In this document: positions 9,604 to 19,800 of the stretch, in pieces
How the letters are laid out: each line of letters begins with the position of its first letter
Position numbering within the stretch: the first letter of the stretch is position 1
From: Bifidobacterium mizhiense
GTDB lineage: Bacteria > Actinomycetota > Actinomycetes > Actinomycetales > Bifidobacteriaceae
Assembly: GCF_020884755.1 (NCBI RefSeq)
Contig: NZ_BPWE01000001.1
Coordinates: forward strand, 798,714-862,713
Reading direction: 5' to 3'
Length of the DNA: 64,000 nt
Notes under the pieces: generated by a model
Database searches by the model: none
What the model saw: only the letters and a program-made list of their open reading frames with translations
Told to the model about the DNA's origin: nothing
Translations under genes and position numbers: made by a program

Positions 9604-9676
9604 GCCCCTCTGGCTCAATGGTTAGAGCAGCGTCCTTTTAAGTCGTGGGTTGTGGGTTCGAGTCCCACGGGGGGCA
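9604..9676 (+). tRNA. tRNA-Lys (anticodon UUU)
   Basis: A 73-nt cloverleaf. The acceptor GCCCCTC (9604-9610) pairs with GGGGGGC (9669-9675), with one U-G pair, and the discriminator is A9676. The D arm is GCTC/GAGC. The anticodon loop CTTTTAA (9635-9641) places TTT at 9637-9639. The T arm is GTGGG-TTCGAGT-CCCAC. CCA is not encoded. The anticodon stem GCGTC/GTCGT contains a U-U mismatch at 9633/9643 and a G-U closing pair, so it is weaker than usual. Confidence 0.9.
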
Positions 9677-9783
9677 CTTTGGATTACCAATTATTTAATA
9701 CCAGCCACTATGCTCCGCACAGATCATCTGCCTGCGCAACAGTGGACCAGGTCCTGATACAGCTTTGATTCATTTGCCAAATC

Positions 9784-10119
9784 TCAGTATCTACCGCGCC
9801 TACCCAACACCTGATCGTGGGAACCTACTCGCAGCATATAGGCAGCATCGCCCTCCCTATGCCACACCAACAGCAGGTCTCCGGCAATGCCCACATGGCA
9901 CTCATACACAGCCGCATAACCTTGCAGCATATGCATCCGATGATGCGCCTTCAATGTCTGGAGCGACGCTTCAGAATTCTCCGCTATCAGATTTAGCACC
10001 TCCTCGACCGGCTCTAACGGGGCGTGCCTGCGAGCCATGCGCTTCAGGTCTCTCGTGAAGCGCCAGTGGGAACCAGCGCAAGCCTCATCGGTCCGCGCCA
10101 GCAGCTGCCAGCACGCCAT
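9784..10119 (-). CDS. YafQ/RelE-family toxin of a type II toxin-antitoxin pair
   Basis: A 111-residue protein. The core resembles YafQ mRNA interferases: FTRDLKRMARRH, then a helical region, ECHVGIAGDLLLVWHREGDAAYMLRVGSH and a short C-terminus. In this family ECH(V/I)xxDxLLIY and RxGxHxxL are signature stretches, and the conserved His residues belong to the catalytic site. These ribosome-dependent endoribonucleases cut translated mRNA. The only in-frame start (ATG at 10119) overlaps the antitoxin gene by 35 bp, giving an N-terminal extension of about 20 residues before the family homology begins. The long overlap fits strict co-expression with the antitoxin. Confidence 0.85.
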   Translation of the reverse strand: MACWQLLARTDEACAGSHWRFTRDLKRMARRHAPLEPVEEVLNLIAENSEASLQTLKAHHRMHMLQGYAAVYECHVGIAGDLLLVWHREGDAAYMLRVGSHDQVLGRRGRY

Positions 10120-10375
10120 CCACCAGGTCCTTTCCTGTGGCGTACCCCTTAGTCTTCCCCCTCATGGCCAGACGGCACGATTCCTCCAAGGCCTCCTCGG
10201 TTTCGGCAGGTAGATCCAAGCTGAAGTCCAAGGGGACCCGCTGCTCCCGAATGATCTGCTTGTAAAAGGCTCTGGTGACCGTAGTCATATCCAGACCAAG
10301 CTCCTTCACGATACGATCCACCTGTTGCTTGTCTGCATCGGATATACGCACCGTAACCTGAGACATCTTCTCCAT
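10085..10375 (-). CDS. RelB/DinJ-family antitoxin
   Basis: A 96-residue antitoxin. The N-terminal ribbon-helix-helix reads MSQVTVRISDADKQQVDRIV followed by GLDMTTVTRAFYKQIIREQR, the usual DinJ DNA-binding and dimerisation fold. The C-terminal part (about 50-96) would wrap the toxin. I chose the ATG at 10375 (MEKMSQVTV), which has GGAAGG about 9 nt upstream. A longer frame from 10411 would run into the operator. A perfect palindrome directly upstream (10398-10429) is the probable autoregulatory site for the antitoxin-toxin complex. Confidence 0.86.
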   Translation of the reverse strand: MEKMSQVTVRISDADKQQVDRIVKELGLDMTTVTRAFYKQIIREQRVPLDFSLDLPAETEEALEESCRLAMRGKTKGYATGKDLVDGVLAAAGADR

Positions 10376-10397
10376 CGGAGCCCACCTTCCTTGTTGT

Positions 10398-10459
10398 CTG
10401 TAATTTTGCATTAAAGTGCAAAATTACAGCTGATTTCTTACTTTAATGCAAAATTGCAG
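10398..10459 (-). promoter_or_regulatory. Palindromic operator of the toxin-antitoxin pair
   Basis: CTGTAATTTTGCA (10398-10410) is the perfect inverted complement of TGCAAAATTACAG (10417-10429), separated by TTAAAG. A third half site, TGCAAAATTGCAG, with one mismatch, lies at 10447-10459. Ribbon-helix-helix antitoxins bind such arrays cooperatively, so this is very likely the autoregulated promoter region. The binding itself is inference. Confidence 0.75.
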
Positions 10460-11147
10460 TGCATGGTAAGGCATCAATGCGCATAGCTGACAGCAACAAC
10501 ACATGTTTATTGCTTCATGATGCGAGAGGATGAATTCATGCGCACTGCCTTAACCTGAGTGATGTCTTTGCCGAGCTCGGCCCATACGAATAATGCTCAC
10601 AGCTTTCAGCCAGGTTCAAAACATGTACAAGGCCTTTTTCCTATCTGGACATGACTAGACACGATTCTACTGCTACAAACACAAGTGAAAAAAGCCGGCC
10701 GCCATTCAAATCCCATAACCATATTGTTCATGGTTATCAGCACATACTGGCATGCAGAAAAGCGGATTAGATTGAAGGAATGCGCCAGGCTAGCACCACT
10801 AGAGATTACATGTTCAGCCATCCCTTTACTCATTGGCCTTTAGCAAAATCTCTTTCATCTACTTATGATACCGGGCGTGCAGCTCTTCCTGGATCTTTGA
10901 AAATCAGTTTAAGCATACGATTGGCTCCGTGCATGGATTTCCTCCATTTATTATTGCCGATAGCACCTTACACAGTCTCAGGCATCCTAAAATCGGTGAA
11001 GGTCCGCTTTAGGAAGCATTATCTAGAAAACCGTTGTGTGCATGCAGCTGATCCTGATTAAACAAGTCCCATATCGCGCCGAGTATGTCCAAGATTATTA
11101 TGTCTATATGAATGCCATGGCGGCTATGTTGACAAAGGAGTGAAGTC
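10460..11147. other. Intergenic between toxin-antitoxin and AbiH gene
   Basis: About 690 bp of AT-richer DNA with no supported gene. An 8-bp inverted repeat (ATAACCAT 10715-10722 with ATGGTTAT 10730-10737) is present. The end of the stretch carries a strong ribosome site for the next gene (AAAGGAG ending near 11141). Confidence 0.4.
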
Positions 11148-12488
11148 ATGTCGGTTCCCGATCAATTGGTTATCCTTGGCAATGGTTTCGATCTTCAGTG
11201 CGGGTTAGCTTCATCCTTTGGGGACTTTGAGAAACCTCGAAAAGGTCTGATTGAAGATCTCATAGAGAAACATTCCACGAATCAGAGTGAGGCAGACACA
11301 TCAGGGGAACTTGTCACATACCCCGATGACTGTCAAGAGCGGCAAGAAGTATCCTTAGCTGCGGATATATGGGCTGCTGGAATAACCGTCTGGGATCTGA
11401 TTCTCATTGCAGATGAACAAATACGAACCTGGTATGACGTAGAAGCCTGTATCAGAGACTGGCTTCTGAAGCATCCGGGAAGAGGAGAACAACTTCGCAA
11501 CCAGAACAATTTGTATGCTGTCAAGCATCAATATTCACGGTATCAGCAAGCATTAATACCCGGCCTGCATGATAACCCATACGAAATGGCAGTCATTGAC
11601 CACTATTGGGATGATGGCTACTTCAGCCAGATGCCTGTGAACGAACAGGTCTCCAAATTGCTGCTCAGGTGGTATGCGTGCAATGCCGATGACAACTCGA
11701 TCATGAAAGTCATGATGCAGGAGCTCCATCGCTTGGAGGCAGCCTTCTCGAGTTATATGAAAAATGAAGCAGACGGCAATGAATACTATCGTAGCCATGC
11801 ATGCCTTTTGCTACAGAAACTCATGAACGATCAACTAAGCGATTATGATGTCAGCTACTTAGCAACCCCCTACAGAATGGATTCATTCGCTTTACCCTGG
11901 AGTCCTCCAGAAGATGCGCGAGTAATGGATTTCAATTACACAGATCCCACCTACGGCATCAAACCCGCACTTACCCTCATCAACATCCATGGGAACATAC
12001 ATGGCGGGGAAATTATTTTCGGCATTGACAGCAACAGCGTCGACACCGATGATTCCAATTACTCAGGTCTTGTTAAGTTCACTAAGACCTATAGGCTCAT
12101 GGCACTGGACAGGGACCTTGAGACCAACCTAGTCTACCCCCATGTAAGCGGGCAACCAGGTAGCGAAACCAGCATGATTAAGTTCTTCGGCCATTCCTTG
12201 GGTGACCCTGATTACTCGTACTTCCAAGCCATCTTCGATGAAGTGAACCTGTACGGAAGCGATACCCGACTGGTCTTCTACTACAACCAGAAGCGCCTGA
12301 ACGAAAATGAGGATGACGAGAAGGGCAAGAACACGACAAGTGAAAGCGCACAGGAAAAGATGTTCGAGAAGGTCAACCGCCTCATCACCACATATGGACA
12401 GACCCTGGACAACAAGGACCACGGCCGTAACCTCATGCACAAGCTTCTCCTGGAAAACAGGCTGCAGGTCGTCCAAGCCCCCGTCTGA
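11148..12488 (+). CDS. AbiH-family phage abortive infection protein
   Basis: A 446-residue soluble protein. The N-terminus LVILGNGFDLQCGLASSFGD matches the AbiH hallmark (V-I-GNGFDL-xGL-TSYxDF). Further family landmarks follow: MDFNYTDPTYG (about residue 265), NIHGNIHGGEIIFGID (about 283-298) and FFGHSLGDPDYSYFQ (about 346-360). AbiH proteins abort phage infection. The mechanism of the family is not established in detail, and the GNGFD and IHG motifs suggest nucleotide binding. AAAGGAG sits 7 bases before the ATG. The gene is AT-richer than its neighbours and flanked by long non-coding stretches, consistent with horizontal acquisition. It converges with the large helicase gene downstream. Confidence 0.85.
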   Translation: MSVPDQLVILGNGFDLQCGLASSFGDFEKPRKGLIEDLIEKHSTNQSEADTSGELVTYPDDCQERQEVSLAADIWAAGITVWDLILIADEQIRTWYDVEACIRDWLLKHPGRGEQLRNQNNLYAVKHQYSRYQQALIPGLHDNPYEMAVIDHYWDDGYFSQMPVNEQVSKLLLRWYACNADDNSIMKVMMQELHRLEAAFSSYMKNEADGNEYYRSHACLLLQKLMNDQLSDYDVSYLATPYRMDSFALPWSPPEDARVMDFNYTDPTYGIKPALTLINIHGNIHGGEIIFGIDSNSVDTDDSNYSGLVKFTKTYRLMALDRDLETNLVYPHVSGQPGSETSMIKFFGHSLGDPDYSYFQAIFDEVNLYGSDTRLVFYYNQKRLNENEDDEKGKNTTSESAQEKMFEKVNRLITTYGQTLDNKDHGRNLMHKLLLENRLQVVQAPV

Positions 12489-12869
12489 CAGAGATGCCGC
12501 TTTCTGAAGTAATACCACGTGACAGTCAGGATGCAACCCCAGCCTGACTATGTACTCTTCATGACCCAGCACCATGCATATTATGACCCAGTCGACACTG
12601 AACTTAGCTACACTCACTTCTTAGCAATAGCAGCCTTGGAACCATACAGCTGATTGATCATAGCCGCACTGCTTCAAAGGATTTGACAAACCGCCATCCC
12701 ATCAGCACTTTCCTGATGCCTTCTAACAAGAGTATGTATAATCAAGGCGAAGTGCCCAACAATTAGACTCCGACCTATTTTTAAATCTGCAACATAAGTA
12801 ATTGGTTTTACAGACCAGGGATGAAGTGCTGTCATTAAAGGAATTCTGTTCGCACCTTTCCTGATCCGA
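12489..12869. other. Intergenic between convergent abiH-like and helicase genes
   Basis: About 380 bp where two convergent transcripts should end. No clear hairpin with a T-tract was found, and no supported coding frame was seen. Confidence 0.35.
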
Positions 12870-15800
12870 TCAGGCTCTCATACTCGCCTCCACCGGTAGG
12901 TCCTTAGCGATCCTGGACGTATAGGTTCCATTCTTCCAATCAGCGAGGTTGCCGACCACATAGACACGGCGCTTAGCTCGGGACACAGCGACGTTGAGCA
13001 GATTGGGCGAACCATTAACCCATGAACGAGATCCTTCTCCACGCTTGCCGGCTCTGCTGCCAAGAACGATGAAGACCACATCGGCTTCCCGCCCCTGGGA
13101 GGTATGGACGGTTCCAGCCTGGCTTGAGGCCAGCCGGCTCGCTTCGCTACTGTTGCAACCAGTGCATTGCCGCAAGGCATCCGCGAAGGTGTCACGCACC
13201 TGGTTGGCCACAGCCCTGAACGGAGCGATAACCAGAATATTGGTGGGGTCGATCCCGCCCTGGAAGAGCCCGCACAGACGCTTGTGGAGTTCGTAGCCCT
13301 CCTGCGGCCTCCATTGCGTTTTCCCAGTTTCGCCGGAATTCGGCGGCACATCGTACCAGCAGGAGTCCGGCAGCTCATCTCCCGCATGCGGCCCAGACGG
13401 ATAGGCACAGGGCTGATGCTCCGGTCCTACACGAACCATCCTGCCGGAGTAAGCCATATCGTTGCATATGGAGAACATGGGTTCATCACAGCGCCGATGC
13501 ACCACCAGAGGCATCCCCAGCCAGTGGTCATCGGTCTCGTCCAACAGGCCGCAAGGGGTCTGATAATCAACCAAAGCCTGCATGTTTTCGGATTCCAGTC
13601 CCAGGCGCTGGAGGTGATGGGTGCTCGCCAGAAGTTCACGCATTGGCTTGGGCATGGTATCCACGGGCTGGAGCTGCATAGGATCTCCAACTGCAACCGC
13701 ATGTTTCACGCGCTGCAGCAGACCGGCAGCAGCCTGGGGCAGGGCCTGTCCGGCCTCATCCACAATCGCCCAGCCGAGCGCTTCCTTGCCTATCCCCGAA
13801 AACATTCTGGATATTGATGCAAAGGACGAGGAGACGACCGGAATCACCAGGAAGAAAGTCTGCCAAGCCACCAGCCTCTCGTCATCCGTAAAGCCATTCG
13901 ACTGCATCACGGCGCAGGCCAGGGAAAGATTGCACATGAACTGGTGGGAAGCAGCCATAATGGCCTGCTGATGAAGGGCCAGCGCCTTGATGTAGACCTC
14001 CGTCCGCGCCTTGCTCCATTCCTGGTCCATCCACGCAACATGGTCATCGCCAATGTCGGGCCTAGGCCACTGAATCTGCTTGGCCTCAGCAATCTGCTGT
14101 TCAAGAGCAGCAAGTTGCCTGTTCAAAGTAGCAATCTGTGTTTGGCATTCCCCTAACTTCCGATCACCGACTTCCAACCCTCCATAGAAGGATTGCAACC
14201 GCTGATGGAACCTGCTGGCCTGCTCATCAAAATGCTGCTTTGCACGACGTGCCTGCTCCAGATCAGTACGTACCTGAAGCTCATCCTGCTGCCTTTCGTA
14301 GCTATGGAAAAACGACCTTAGAGGATGCGCCTTCCAGTAAGACAAGTGAACCCGACAAATGCCATCAGCCTGCTCCCAAACAGCTCGCGCATTATTGGCA
14401 GCCTGGCCAGCATCCGACATCTGCCGCTCCATTGATTGAACCTGTCCGACATACCTTGAGCGGCTTGCCTTCATACCGTGCACTTGTTCATTGAGGGTTT
14501 TCAACTCGGCTGACAGATTGGATCGCTGATTGCTCAAGTCTGAGTAAGAACGCATAAGGTTGTACTGGGCAATTTTCCTGGCGCGAATGCTCTCTTCCTT
14601 CTTCAGCGCAGCATTAAAGTCGTTCCTGGCCTTTGCCCAATTGATCCTGCTGCCTCTTTCACCTGGCATGTATTTCAATGATTTATAGATAAATTCGTTT
14701 TTAAAGGGCCACAGGAATCGGTTTTTGTTGCTCATGTTCCCCAAGACCGCCGATATAAGAGCCCAAGCGGATGAGGCATTTGAAGGGCTGCTCTCATTAT
14801 CCTGACTCTTGCGATCGGCAATTTGCCCGGCAAAGTCTCGAAAAGCGAATCCACAGGGAACCTGTTTGAATTCACTGTCAATATAGGTTTCCCACTCGGC
14901 GTCTATGGCATCGGCACTGGGCAGGTCCTGGCTGACGTTTTCAACAGCCTTGTTGTTACTGGAAGCAACGACAATCTCAAAACCGGTCACCGACGGATCA
15001 AGCGTCCAGTAGATATAGTCCTTGTCCTCGTCTGAAGTTGCTCTGGCCACCCTCCGAGATCTGAAAATATCCTGGGGGCGGGAGAATCCTACCAACCGCC
15101 GAGCCCTGGCCACAATAATCTCAGCCACCACATCCTTAAGCAGGGTGGTCTTGCCGGTCCCAGGAGGGCCATTGACACCTAGCAGTGAAGAGCCGCCATA
15201 TCCTTCCAGGGCCGCCCGTATTTGATTGATCGCCAACTGCTGGCCTGTTGACTGAAATTGATTGGAAGCACTCGGCCATCGCCCGAATGGCATACCGGCA
15301 GGTTCCGTAAAGTCGCCGACCAGATGCCCCTCAGGGTCCTTCTGCAGATTAAACCGTCGAGGATGACCAGTCGATAGATACTGTCTGACCGGCTCAGAAA
15401 ATATGCCAGGCCCATTTTGATAAAGGCCCTCAAGATCGTCAAGGAAGAAGGAATCCATCATTTCGCCATTCAACGATTCTGAGCTGGCTTCCAGATGGCA
15501 ATTGACATAATCCCTGATCAGAGGTGAGCCGTCAGCGCGAGCGAAAAGAGGAGAGCTACTCACCGCGCGGTCATCGAGTCCCATCCGATCCGCTACATGC
15601 TCAATGAGGCTTTCGATCTCATATCTGCCGACCGAACCTGCCTTGTACATCGGTCGGCCTGCTTCGTCCCCAGAGTCTTCCCCAGCCAGACGATTGAATT
15701 CGGACTTGAGTTTGCTTTCCATATCGTCAAATACTTCGATATGCGGCCACCCAGCCGGGCAGTCAGGCCAGCCTTCATGATTGAACAGACAGGAAACCGC

Positions 15801-16706
15801 CTTGGCATATTGAGAGAGCGTCAACGATCTTGGGACCAGACAGCCATCATCCCCTACGCAGAACTCCATAAGGGAAGCCACGGTGGAAGGACCGCCAGCG
15901 CGCCTGCTCTGCCGATGGGCAAGCTCCTGCAACACCTCATCCTGAGCAGTCTCCTCGGCTGGCGAGAGCTCTCGAACAAGCTTGGCGGCCTTCAAGAGCG
16001 CATTCGTGACTACACGCTGGGAGAGCCCGACTGCTATTCGAAAACGTTCATGCTTAAGCCACCGATTTTGTCGTCCTACCCCCTCTTGCTGCTCCGAGCT
16101 CTCGTCGGGTTTTACTGCCTGGTGGACGGGGCGACGCGCAAATCGGCGGTCATAGTCCTTGCGGTAAACAGCACAGGCTGAGCCAGGCCGGTTAGCCTTT
16201 GCTGACAGCTTTTCCACCACCTGCAACAGGCACGAAATCATGGAATCTGTCAGTTCAGTACCTGTCGGCAGAGGGCCGGGCTGCTTAGCTACCTCTAGCC
16301 ATAGCTGGTTCGTCTCCTTAAGCAGGCCGGTTATAGTCTGTTCGTCGAGCCCAGATCTGACCGCCTGCGCCCGCAGCCAATTCTCGGTATCCTCTGCGAA
16401 TGAGAAGGGTTTGGTCAGCCGGGCGTTCATGTCTGTCTGCAGCCGGTATATTTTCCTGCTCTGCAGGTCGTTATAGAGGTTTGTATATGAACGATGCTCA
16501 TTGTCAACCGGCCCGATGAGAAGATCAGCATGAATGCCATCCCATGGAAGTCGCTCCTGCTCAGAAACGCTTACCCTTTGGCCGTCGTTGCGGGAGGAGG
16601 ATAAAGCAATGAGCTGGTTATCCCTCCAATTTTGTGGCGAGAACAGTTCAACCGCGCACCAATATGACAAAACATCCATTGCATGCTGTTGCTCATCGTT
16701 CCCCAT
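12870..16706 (-). CDS. Large SF1 (Upf1/Dna2-like) helicase-family ATPase
   Basis: A 1278-residue protein. The N-terminal about 480 residues have no recognised catalytic motif. A Q-motif-like segment (QQLAINQIRAAL, about 489-500) precedes Walker A VNGPPGTGKTTLLKDV (about 511-526). ASSNNKAVENV is motif Ia-like. A long coiled-coil-prone insertion (about 715-875, rich in Gln, Glu, Leu, Arg) splits the helicase core. Walker B/motif II is AIVDEAGQALPQAA (about 980-993), motif III is VAVGDPMQLQPV, motif V is HTSQGREADVVFIVLG and motif VI is NVAVSRAKRRVYVVGN. These identify an SF1B Upf1-like ATPase acting on nucleic acid. Beside an AbiH gene, a role in defence is plausible but not shown. No nuclease domain was recognised. 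Confidence 0.8.
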   Translation of the reverse strand: MGNDEQQHAMDVLSYWCAVELFSPQNWRDNQLIALSSSRNDGQRVSVSEQERLPWDGIHADLLIGPVDNEHRSYTNLYNDLQSRKIYRLQTDMNARLTKPFSFAEDTENWLRAQAVRSGLDEQTITGLLKETNQLWLEVAKQPGPLPTGTELTDSMISCLLQVVEKLSAKANRPGSACAVYRKDYDRRFARRPVHQAVKPDESSEQQEGVGRQNRWLKHERFRIAVGLSQRVVTNALLKAAKLVRELSPAEETAQDEVLQELAHRQSRRAGGPSTVASLMEFCVGDDGCLVPRSLTLSQYAKAVSCLFNHEGWPDCPAGWPHIEVFDDMESKLKSEFNRLAGEDSGDEAGRPMYKAGSVGRYEIESLIEHVADRMGLDDRAVSSSPLFARADGSPLIRDYVNCHLEASSESLNGEMMDSFFLDDLEGLYQNGPGIFSEPVRQYLSTGHPRRFNLQKDPEGHLVGDFTEPAGMPFGRWPSASNQFQSTGQQLAINQIRAALEGYGGSSLLGVNGPPGTGKTTLLKDVVAEIIVARARRLVGFSRPQDIFRSRRVARATSDEDKDYIYWTLDPSVTGFEIVVASSNNKAVENVSQDLPSADAIDAEWETYIDSEFKQVPCGFAFRDFAGQIADRKSQDNESSPSNASSAWALISAVLGNMSNKNRFLWPFKNEFIYKSLKYMPGERGSRINWAKARNDFNAALKKEESIRARKIAQYNLMRSYSDLSNQRSNLSAELKTLNEQVHGMKASRSRYVGQVQSMERQMSDAGQAANNARAVWEQADGICRVHLSYWKAHPLRSFFHSYERQQDELQVRTDLEQARRAKQHFDEQASRFHQRLQSFYGGLEVGDRKLGECQTQIATLNRQLAALEQQIAEAKQIQWPRPDIGDDHVAWMDQEWSKARTEVYIKALALHQQAIMAASHQFMCNLSLACAVMQSNGFTDDERLVAWQTFFLVIPVVSSSFASISRMFSGIGKEALGWAIVDEAGQALPQAAAGLLQRVKHAVAVGDPMQLQPVDTMPKPMRELLASTHHLQRLGLESENMQALVDYQTPCGLLDETDDHWLGMPLVVHRRCDEPMFSICNDMAYSGRMVRVGPEHQPCAYPSGPHAGDELPDSCWYDVPPNSGETGKTQWRPQEGYELHKRLCGLFQGGIDPTNILVIAPFRAVANQVRDTFADALRQCTGCNSSEASRLASSQAGTVHTSQGREADVVFIVLGSRAGKRGEGSRSWVNGSPNLLNVAVSRAKRRVYVVGNLADWKNGTYTSRIAKDLPVEASMRA

Positions 16707-16827
16707 ATTTGCCAGTATGCGGATAAGCGGGGACAGGTGCAGGAACAGGTTCGAGCCACGGATGAGGCCATAGGAGACAATCCCGATGCGGCATTGTCCA
16801 GTCCAATCACCGCATCGGAATAAGCAT

Positions 16828-19800
16828 TCATGCCCGTATCCGTCTGACCGCCCAGTTGAGTAGTTTTCGCAGCTCCGAAGCGATCAGGACCAGGGAAGCC
16901 AGCGCGATGCACTCCAGCCAGGCCTGGGGCTGGAGGGGGACGGTGCCGAAGGCCTCGCCCAGGAAGGGCACGTAGATCACCAGAAGCTGGAGCAGGATGG
17001 AGATGCCGATGGCGCCCCAGAGCCATGGGTTGCTGAAGAGCCCCTGGAAGGCCGACTTGCGGGAGGAGCGGGAGGCCAGCGCGTTGAAGAGCTGGGCGAA
17101 GACCAGGATGGTGAAGCCCATGGTCCGCGCCTCCCTGATCTGCGCCTCGTGGCCGATCGCCTGGACGGACCTGTCGGTGAAGAGGCCGCCGCTCAGGTGC
17201 ATGTCCATGCCGATCAGGGTGACCAGGGCCATGACCAGGCCTATGTAGATGATGTCAACCCACATGTCCCGGTCGATGACCCGGTCGCTGACGGATCGGG
17301 GCGGGCGGTCCATCAGATCGTCGGTCTGCGGATCCACGCCCATGGCCAGCGCGGGCGCCGCGTCGGTCAGGAGGTTGATCCAGAGCAGCTGGGTGGCCAG
17401 CAGCGGCACGGTCACGCCCGCCATGCCGGGCTGCGATATGCCCAGAAGACCAGCGAAGACCACGCCGCCGAAGACCGTGAAGACCTCGCCCATGTTGGAG
17501 CTGAGCAGGTAGCGCAGGAACTTGCGAATGTTGTCGAAGATGCCCCGGCCCTCTCGCACGGCCTGGACGATGGTGGCGAAATTGTCGTCCGCCAGGATCA
17601 TCTTGGCCGATTCCTTGGTGACCTCGGTCCCGGTGATGCCCATGGCCACGCCGATGTCTGCGGTCTTGACAGCAGGGGCATCATTGACGCCGTCGCCGGT
17701 CATGGCCACGACCTTGCCCTGGTCCTGGAGCGATTCGACGATCTTCAGCTTGTGCTCGGGGGCCACGCGGGCATAGACGGAGACCTTGGAGGTGGTCTCC
17801 CGAAGCTGGTCCGAGTCCATGGCATCCAGCTGCTCGCCAGTGCAGGCCGGCTGTCCGGGCTTGATGATGCCCAGGTCCCCTGCGATTCTGGCTGCAGTAA
17901 GCGGATGGTCGCCGGTGATCATGATCGTTCTGATGCCGGCCTTGTGAGCCTGATCCACCGCATGGCGGACCTCAGTGCGGGGCGGGTCAATGATGCCGAC
18001 CATGCCCGTCCAGATCAGATTGCTCTCCAGTCGGGTGCTTTCCTGGATCACCTTGTCGGCAGACAAGCGAATTGCAGGAGCATGCTGAGACTTTTCAGGC
18101 AACCGGTCCGTCTGATCCGTCCCGACCGTGCTTGACGGCCACTCCCCCGCGTCAGCTTCGGCCAGCGCCGACAGCTCCTGGTCGGATACAGGCCGGAAAG
18201 CCTGTCCCAAGGTCCTGTAGGCATCCGCCGAGAGACTGCTGACCTGAGCAAGTATCCTTTCCCGATCGGCACTGGTCATAGGTCTGACCTGGCCGCCATC
18301 GAGAATCCGGTCGCATCGGCCAAGCAGCACGTCGGGAGCGCCCTTGCAGAAGAGACGTGATTCCCTTTCGTTGTCATCATTCGGGGCAGCCAGAACCGAC
18401 ATGAGCTTGCGCTCGGACGTGAAAGGAATCTCGGCCAGACGACGGTAGCTATCAGCCTTGGCATCAGCGCCGACTTTACGGGCGGCAACAATCAGCGAAA
18501 CCTCCGTGGGATCGCCGACGCTCTGCCAGTGACCCTGCCCGGATCCAGACTGGGCCTGGGAATCAGGTTCGGCCTCGACCGGCTGCCAATGCAGGTCTCC
18601 GTCGTTGGCGATGGCCCCGACCATCAGGGTCTCTTCCACTGCCTCAGCCAGAGATGAACCAATGGTATCTGTCAGTTGTTGATCATCTGACCCACTGGCC
18701 TCGAACGGCTGCATGGTTCCCTCCGGAGCGTACCCGGTGCCAGTGAGCCTGACCTGCCCCGAGGGGACGACCACCCGTTCAACGGTCATTTCATTGCGTG
18801 TAAGAGTTCCTGTCTTGTCGGAGCAGATGACTGATGCCGATCCCAGGGTCTCCACCGAGCTGAGCTTCTTGACGATGGCATGATGCTTGGCCATGCGCTG
18901 CACGCCCAGGGCGAGAACCACAGTCAGGATGGCCGTCAGCCCCTCCGGCACAGCAGCTACGGCCAGAGATACGGCCATGAGCAGGGAATCAATCAGATCC
19001 TGGGTTGTCTGAAAGCCTTCCATCAGGGCCAAAGCAGCCAAAACCAGGGCGGCAATCAAGCAGACGGCCAGTCCGAGGAGCTTGGAGACGCGGGCCATCT
19101 CCTTCTGTAGGGGCGTGGGTTCCTCCTGGGTATCAGCCAGCATGTCGGCGATCTTCCCGACCTGGGTGTCCATACCAGTAGAGGTGACGATCATGCGCCC
19201 GTTCCCCTGGGTCACTGCGGTGCCGTTGAAGACCATGTTGGTTCTGTCACCCAGAGCCTTGGGCTGGTCAAGCCGACCGGGCCGCTTGCCCACCGGCAGC
19301 GACTCGCCGGTCAGCGATGCCTCGGCCACGCGCAGACCCGCGGCCTGGAACAGTCTTCCGTCGGCGCCGACCGAATCGCCTTCAGCCAGGACTACTACAT
19401 CACCAGGCACGATCCTGCTGGTCTCCAGGCTGACCACCCGGCCGCATCGCAGCACCGAGGCGTGCGGGGCCGTCATGCTCGCCAGAGCATCCACAGCCCG
19501 CTCGGCCTTAGCCTCCTGAGCGTACCCCAGGGCGGCATTAAGGATGAGGATGATCATGATGACGATGGCATCAAAGGGCAGGGGCTCCCCGCCTCCTGAT
19601 GCCGGATGTGAGCGTTCCACCACCCAGGGCACCAACGAAATGGCCGTGGCTGCCAGAAGCAGATAGACCAAGGGGTCCTTGAACTGTTGAAGGAATTCCC
19701 TCCATGCAGGAACGGGAGGCGCTCCAGCCAGCTCATTAGGACCGAACCTGTCCAGCCGACGCGCCGCCTCGGCCTCATCCAGGCCCCGGTCGGGGTCCAC

